A stretch of DNA of 33,031 bases. Origin: Microbispora catharanthi. GTDB taxonomy: Bacteria > Actinomycetota > Actinomycetes > Streptosporangiales > Streptosporangiaceae. The stretch covers positions 1 to 33,031 of the forward strand of contig NZ_VDMA02000042.1 in NCBI RefSeq assembly GCF_006334915.2, read 5' to 3'. Numbering within the stretch: position 1 is the first letter of the stretch; the number at the start of each line of letters is the position of its first letter. The position numbers and the translations under genes are program-made. A model generated the notes under the pieces. It saw only the letters and a list, made by a program, of their open reading frames with translations, had not been told where the DNA came from and did not search any database. This document shows, piece by piece, positions 29,666 through 33,031 of the stretch.

Positions 29666-30664
29666 CTATCCGAGGACGAGGTTGAGGATGAAGTAGCCGA
29701 TCGCGGCGACGATGGCCGCGGCGGGGATCGTCAGGACCCACGCGGTCACGATGTTGCCGGCGATGCCCCACCGCACGGCCGACAGCCGCCGCGTGGCGCC
29801 CACACCCATGATTGCGGAGGTCATGGTGTGGGTGGTCGAGATCGGGGCGCCGAACCCGATGGCGGCGGCGTAGAGGACCGAGGACGCCGCCGTCTCGGCC
29901 GCGAAACCGCGCGGCGGGTCCAGGTGGATGATCCGCCTGCCCATCGTCCGCATGATGCGCCAGCCGCCGGAGTACGTGCCGAGAGAGATCGCCGTGGCCG
30001 AGGCCGTGATGACCCACTCGGGAATGCCGCCTTGCGGTGAGGCGTATCCGCCGACGACGAGCGCCAGGAAGATCACGCCCATCGTCTTCTGCGCGTCCTG
30101 CAGCCCGTGGCCGAGCGCGATGGCGGCCGCCGACACGGGCTGCACGTACCGGAACCCCCGGCTGGTGCGGTGCGGGTTGGACTTGCGGAAGATCCAGAGA
30201 AGAATGGTCATGATGATGCCGCCCAGGATGAACCCGATGACGGGCGACAAAATCATGGGGATGACGACCTTCTCCACCACCCCCGACCAGTGCACGGTCG
30301 CGCTGGCGGCGATGGCGGAGCCGCACAGCCCGCCGATCAGGGCGTGACTGCTCGACGACGGCAGGCCGAAGTACCAGGTGATGAGGTTCCAGACGATCGC
30401 ACCGATGAGGGCGCCGCCCACGATGAGCAGCCCGTGGGTGCCGTCAGGAGCGTCGATGATCCCCTTGCCCACGGTGTGGGCCACCGCGGTGCCGAGATGG
30501 GCGCCGATGAAGTTCATCACCGCGGCGAGGAGGAGTGCGATCCGCGGCGTCAGCGCGCGGGTGGAGACGGAGGTGGCGATGGCGTTCGCCGCGTCGTGGA
30601 AACCGTTCGTGTAGTCGAACGCCAGCGCGATGACGATCACGCCGATGACAAGCGCGAGCTCCAC
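29666..30664 (-). CDS. PiT-family low-affinity inorganic phosphate transporter
   Basis: 332 residues, polytopic. PiT signatures are all present: GFHDAANAIATSVSTRAL (19-37 region), GLPSSSSHALIGGLCGSAI, ALGHGLQDAQKTMGVI and FGAPISTTHT. It moves metal phosphate with protons or ions across the membrane. The GTG start at 30664 follows the PhoU-like gene's TAA with no gap (TAAGTG), so the two are one operon. Confidence 0.93.
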   Translation of the reverse strand: MELALVIGVIVIALAFDYTNGFHDAANAIATSVSTRALTPRIALLLAAVMNFIGAHLGTAVAHTVGKGIIDAPDGTHGLLIVGGALIGAIVWNLITWYFGLPSSSSHALIGGLCGSAIAASATVHWSGVVEKVVIPMILSPVIGFILGGIIMTILLWIFRKSNPHRTSRGFRYVQPVSAAAIALGHGLQDAQKTMGVIFLALVVGGYASPQGGIPEWVITASATAISLGTYSGGWRIMRTMGRRIIHLDPPRGFAAETAASSVLYAAAIGFGAPISTTHTMTSAIMGVGATRRLSAVRWGIAGNIVTAWVLTIPAAAIVAAIGYFILNLVLG

Positions 30665-31282
30665 TTAGCTTTCCTTGACCGCGATCGTCTCGATCGTGTT
30701 CGCGACGTGCTCGAAGGCATCGGCGGCGAGCTCGAGTTGCTCGATGACCTCTCGCATCTTCATGACGGTCAGGGCGTCGTACTCGCCGCTGAACAGCTTC
30801 GCCAGCAGCCTGCGGTAGACCTGGTCGGCCTGGTTCTCGAGCCGGTTGATCTCGATCCAGTACTCGTTGAGGTGCTGCATCGAACGCAGACGCGGCATCG
30901 CGTCCGCCGTCAGCTCGGCGGCCCGTTCGAGGACCTCTACCTGGCGTACGACCTCCTTGGGGAGGTGGTCGATCTGGTAGAGGACAATCAGGTCGGCCGC
31001 GGCCTCCATGTAGTCCATCACGTCGTCGAGATTCGACGCGAGGCGGTAGATGTCCTCGCGGTCGAAGGGCGTGATGAAGCTCTCATTGAGGCGGTTCATG
31101 ATCGCGTGAGTGCGCTCGTCGCCCGCGTGTTCGCAGGCACGCATCTTCTCGGCCAGACCCTCCCGGTCCGAACCGTCGCTGATGATCTCGACCAGCAGAC
31201 GCGATGCGGTGACGAGGTTGTTCGCCGAGTCGGCGAACAAGTCGTAGTAGCTGTCCTCACGGGGCGTGAGACGCAGGCGCAC
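30665..31282 (-). CDS. DUF47 PhoU-like phosphate transport regulator
   Basis: 205 residues, all-helical, with the DUF47 pattern YYDLFADSANNLVTASRLL, then MRACEHAGDERTHAIMNRLNESFITPFDREDIYRLASNLDDVMDYMEA, and a C-terminal helix EQLELAADAFEHVANTIETI. Acidic E/D-x-x-D clusters (ERTH, DREDI, DDVMDY) are metal sites in PhoU-type proteins. It probably controls the PiT transporter with which it is co-transcribed. The GTG at 31282 has GGAG 8 nt upstream; the longer reading to 31363 would cross the probable promoter. Confidence 0.92.
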   Translation of the reverse strand: MRLRLTPREDSYYDLFADSANNLVTASRLLVEIISDGSDREGLAEKMRACEHAGDERTHAIMNRLNESFITPFDREDIYRLASNLDDVMDYMEAAADLIVLYQIDHLPKEVVRQVEVLERAAELTADAMPRLRSMQHLNEYWIEINRLENQADQVYRRLLAKLFSGEYDALTVMKMREVIEQLELAADAFEHVANTIETIAVKES

Positions 31283-31319
31283 GTCGTTTCTCCAGATGTG
31301 CGGGGACGGTCCGCAGAGA

Positions 31320-31348
31320 AGAGTACGGGTTACCAGTGGAAATGCGAA
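31320..31348 (-). promoter_or_regulatory. Candidate promoter of the PhoU-like/PiT operon
   Basis: TTCGCA (-35), a 17-nt spacer and TACTCT (-10) on the minus strand. It would give a leader of about 30 nt with the GGAG ribosome-binding site. No PHO box repeats are clear; the rest of 31283-31438 shows nothing else. Confidence 0.45.
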
Positions 31349-31438
31349 GTTCAGGCCATGCAAGCCCGCTTGTAACCTACTCTTCCCCTTCCCGCTGCCC
31401 AGAACGTCTCCCGTAACACACTTGTTGCCTGAGCCGCT

Positions 31439-32014
31439 TCAGATCTTGGTGCGGTGGAAGTTCAGGAACGACCTGCTCGGGGTCGGGCCCCGCTGCCCCT
31501 GGTAGCGCGAGCCGTACCGGTCCGAGCCGTACGGGAACTCGGCGGGCGAGCTGAGCCGGAACATGCAGAGCTGACCGATCTTCATGCCCGGCCACAGCTT
31601 GATCGGCAGCGTGGCGACGTTGGACAGTTCGAGCGTGACATGCCCCTCGAAGCCGGGGTCGATGAAGCCCGCCGTCGAGTGCGTCAGCAGGCCCAGCCGG
31701 CCCAGGCTCGACTTGCCCTCCAGCCGCGAGGCGATGTCGTCGGGCAGACTGATCACCTCGTACGTGCTGGCCAGCACGAACTCCCCCGGGTGCAGGATGA
31801 ACGGCTCGTCGCCGTCCGGCTCCACCTGCCGGGTGAGGTCCGGCTGCTCCGTCGCGGGGTCGATGTGCGGATAGCGGTGGTTCTCGAACACCCGGAAGTA
31901 GCGGTCCAGCCGCACATCGATACTGGACGGCTGGATCATCGCCGGGTCGTACGGGTCGAGCTTCACCCTGCCCGACTCGATCTCGGCACGGAGGTCACGA
32001 TCGGAAAGCAGCAC
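31439..32014 (-). CDS. dcd: dCTP deaminase (dUMP-forming type)
   Basis: 191 residues, the size of the mycobacterial bifunctional enzyme. Signature KSSLGRLGLLTHSTAGFIDPGFEGHVTLEL, with the start MLLSDRDLRAEIESG and QPSSIDVRLDRYFRVFENHRY. It also keeps YQGQRGPTPSRS at the C-terminus. By comparison from memory with the M. tuberculosis protein it likely converts dCTP straight to dUMP. The GTG at 32014 was chosen because homologues start at this LLSDRDLR and TAGCCT lies 7 nt upstream (leaderless). A longer ORF to 32083 has no support. Confidence 0.93.
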   Translation of the reverse strand: MLLSDRDLRAEIESGRVKLDPYDPAMIQPSSIDVRLDRYFRVFENHRYPHIDPATEQPDLTRQVEPDGDEPFILHPGEFVLASTYEVISLPDDIASRLEGKSSLGRLGLLTHSTAGFIDPGFEGHVTLELSNVATLPIKLWPGMKIGQLCMFRLSSPAEFPYGSDRYGSRYQGQRGPTPSRSFLNFHRTKI

Positions 32015-32021
32015 GGATGCA

Positions 32022-32027
32022 AGGCTA
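32022..32027 (-). promoter_or_regulatory. Candidate -10 element for leaderless dcd
   Basis: TAGCCT on the minus strand, 7 nt, then GTG at 32014. No clear -35. The same interval on the plus strand has TACAGT (32097-32102), a possible -10 for the tRNA gene. Confidence 0.45.
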
Positions 32028-32133
32028 GTGGGCCCCCTGAGCGGGGGGTATCGCGGATCTTCGCGTCGGGACTGCAGGAGCACGCCCCGAATCCGCTACA
32101 GTAGGGGCAGCGACGGGCTCCACAGCCGGTCAC

Positions 32134-32207
32134 GCGGGTGTAGTTCAATGGCAGAACATCAGCTTCCCAAGCTGACAGCGCGGGTTCGATTCCCGTCACC
32201 CGCTCCA
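32134..32207 (+). tRNA. tRNA-Gly (anticodon CCC)
   Basis: A full cloverleaf is visible: acceptor GCGGGTG / CACCCGC (32134-32140 with 32197-32203), D-arm GTTC...GAAC, anticodon stem TCAGC / GCTGA with loop TTCCCAA giving anticodon CCC, and T-arm with GGTTCGATTCC. The CCA end is encoded (32205-32207). It reads the Gly codon GGG. A tRNA 3' end is a common integrase target, and the sequence beyond it changes character, see the findings. Confidence 0.95.
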
Positions 32208-32259
32208 CGTGAGTATGACTACGTTCGGAGTGACGCTCCAGGCCTGGGCACTGGCCATG

Positions 32260-32808
32260 CTAGGACATTATCTTTCTGTCTTGGTTCGCGTTAGCAGGTC
32301 GGGACCGCTCGGACGGTGTGCTGTCTGGTAACTGTGGTCCGAAGTTCGTCAGATTCAGCACCCCGACCGTCTGCCCCCCGCTCTCCTCACCTGTGAGCTG
32401 GAACCCAAGCTTCCGGTAGAAGCCCTCTGGCCCACCCTCTCCCGGCTCCCACGTGACATACATCTGCGTGCCGCCACGGCGCCTTACTTCGGCGGCCACT
32501 GATTCGACGGCGAAGCGACCGACTCCGCGCCCCTGTGCGTCAGGCACCACGTTGAGCCGCCACAAGCCGGATCGGAAGTCAACCCCCTTGCCGTCCCAGT
32601 CGATGTCCAGGAAGGCCATGAGGAAGCCCACCGGACGGTCACCGTCGAAGATGAGGCGTGGCCAAGCCACCTCCCGATGCACATAGGCCTCGGCCAGCGA
32701 CTTCACCACAGGCGAGACGAAGCGCTCTTGGTCGGAGCGGACCTTTACAGCAATGGCCGTCTCGACGTTGGCAGGAGTAATAGGTGCAAGGCGAAATTTT
32801 TTAGTCAC
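32260..32808 (-). CDS. GNAT-family N-acetyltransferase
   Basis: 182 residues, a complete GNAT domain: GFLMAFLDIDWDG, then LWRLNVVPDAQGRGVGRFAVESVAAEVRRRGG (acetyl-CoA pyrophosphate loop Q/R-G-x-G-V-G) and GPEGFYRKLGFQLTGE near the end. The substrate cannot be told. The GTG start at 32808 has only a weak AGGG upstream. The 5' end is AT-richer than the rest of the window (codons for TKKF), which together with the tRNA next to it hints at acquired DNA. The reading frame is intact. Confidence 0.85.
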   Translation of the reverse strand: MTKKFRLAPITPANVETAIAVKVRSDQERFVSPVVKSLAEAYVHREVAWPRLIFDGDRPVGFLMAFLDIDWDGKGVDFRSGLWRLNVVPDAQGRGVGRFAVESVAAEVRRRGGTQMYVTWEPGEGGPEGFYRKLGFQLTGEESGGQTVGVLNLTNFGPQLPDSTPSERSRPANANQDRKIMS

Positions 32809-32962
32809 AAGAGAACCCTAAGCGTTATTCAGGTATGGCCCCGCGCAGACAGCGCCCCCAGCGCGACCAACATCTCTCCTGATGATCCTGACGAGGAACG
32901 ACAGCGGCCTAGGCCCCGTTTCGAAGTCCGCTATCCGGCGGCGTGTCGTGCCCGGACAAGCA

Positions 32963-33031
32963 GTGAGGTCTCCGGTAGAGGGTTCATCGACCAAGAAGAA
33001 CCTGAACACCGGAGACCTCGTTGGCCACCTT
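32963..33031 (+). CDS. Possible 5' end of a gene running off the window
   Basis: An open plus-strand frame reaches the window edge and includes TKKNLNTGDLVGHL. GTG 32963 is one possible start, and ATG 32882 is an earlier one in the same frame; neither has a good ribosome-binding site. No family is recognised. The start codon overlaps a 12-bp inverted repeat. This may be an unannotated gene start or chance. Confidence 0.25.
   Translation, partial: MRSPVEGSSTKKNLNTGDLVGHL
32965..33019. repeat. 12-bp inverted repeat at the right edge
   Basis: GAGGTCTCCGGT (32965-32976) and ACCGGAGACCTC (33008-33019) are perfect inverted copies 31 nt apart. It may be an operator, a large hairpin or an end of a mobile element; the window stops before this can be judged. 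In 32809-32964 nothing else is seen. Confidence 0.7.

Noticed and set aside
31290..31380. PHO box before the PhoU-like/PiT operon
   Set aside because: The direct repeats expected for PhoP were not found on either strand.
32818..33009. 63-codon minus-strand ORF at the right edge
   Set aside because: No ribosome-binding site, no family resemblance, and it crosses the inverted repeat; not enough to call a gene.

Overview
The window is high-GC DNA from an actinomycete, most likely a Streptosporangiales-type organism (Nonomuraea / Streptosporangium / Microbispora relatives). This is inferred from the base composition, a recognisable GlnR, mycothiol synthase MshD, the MurT/GatD lipid II amidation pair, an actinobacterial-type dCTP deaminase and a Nur-like Fur protein. 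No phage, insertion sequence body or CRISPR array is visible.

Layout. 3-1365: tail of a VanZ-like protein, then ygfZ. 1450-7334 (minus): a six-gene partner-switching (stressosome) operon rsbR-rsbS-rsbT-(rsbT/X fusion)-hybrid kinase-receiver/PP2C phosphatase, each gene overlapping or abutting the next. 7418-9155: Nur-like regulator, an independent structured RNA with a 13-codon ORF (about 7946-8187), a nitrobindin-like protein and a DsrE protein. 9196-11167: murT-gatD. 11196-20158: an unusual membrane-associated cluster made of a HerA/FtsK-type ATPase, a two-TM protein resembling a VirD4/TraG coupling protein without a visible P-loop, three single-TM proteins with extracytoplasmic beta-rich domains, and a polytopic membrane protein. 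20404-20947: a small toxin-antitoxin pair with a phased-repeat operator candidate. 21063-22752: a sulfur operon (DUF4395, rhodanese, DUF1416) headed by a leaderless cysteine-codon leader peptide. 22785-25803: membrane thioredoxin, anti-sigma/ECF sigma pair, DUF2993 protein and a MoaD-like sulfur carrier. 26051-26758: glnR. 26800-32014: secreted 5'-nucleotidase, mshD, PhoU-like/PiT phosphate uptake pair, dcd. 32134-32207: tRNA-Gly(CCC). 32260 to the end: a GNAT protein and an unclear edge region.

How genes work together. The rsb operon should sense stress through an RsbR/RsbS core that holds RsbT, with RsbX-like and RsbU-like phosphatases as reset and output arms; the sigma factor, RsbV and RsbW it would control are not in the window. 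The sulfur operon appears to be tuned by cysteine supply through ribosome behaviour on the leader. GlnR (nitrogen), Nur-like (nickel) and PhoU-like/PiT (phosphate) give the region a strong nutrient-homeostasis flavour.

Most notable signals: (1) the 9-kb ATPase / VirD4-like / secreted-domain cluster, with a duplicated gene 3' end; (2) the stand-alone RNA with mutually exclusive hairpins around the stop codon of a 13-aa ORF; (3) the cysteine attenuator; (4) ten genes whose start codon lies 6-8 nt after a TANNNT hexamer, indicating leaderless transcripts.
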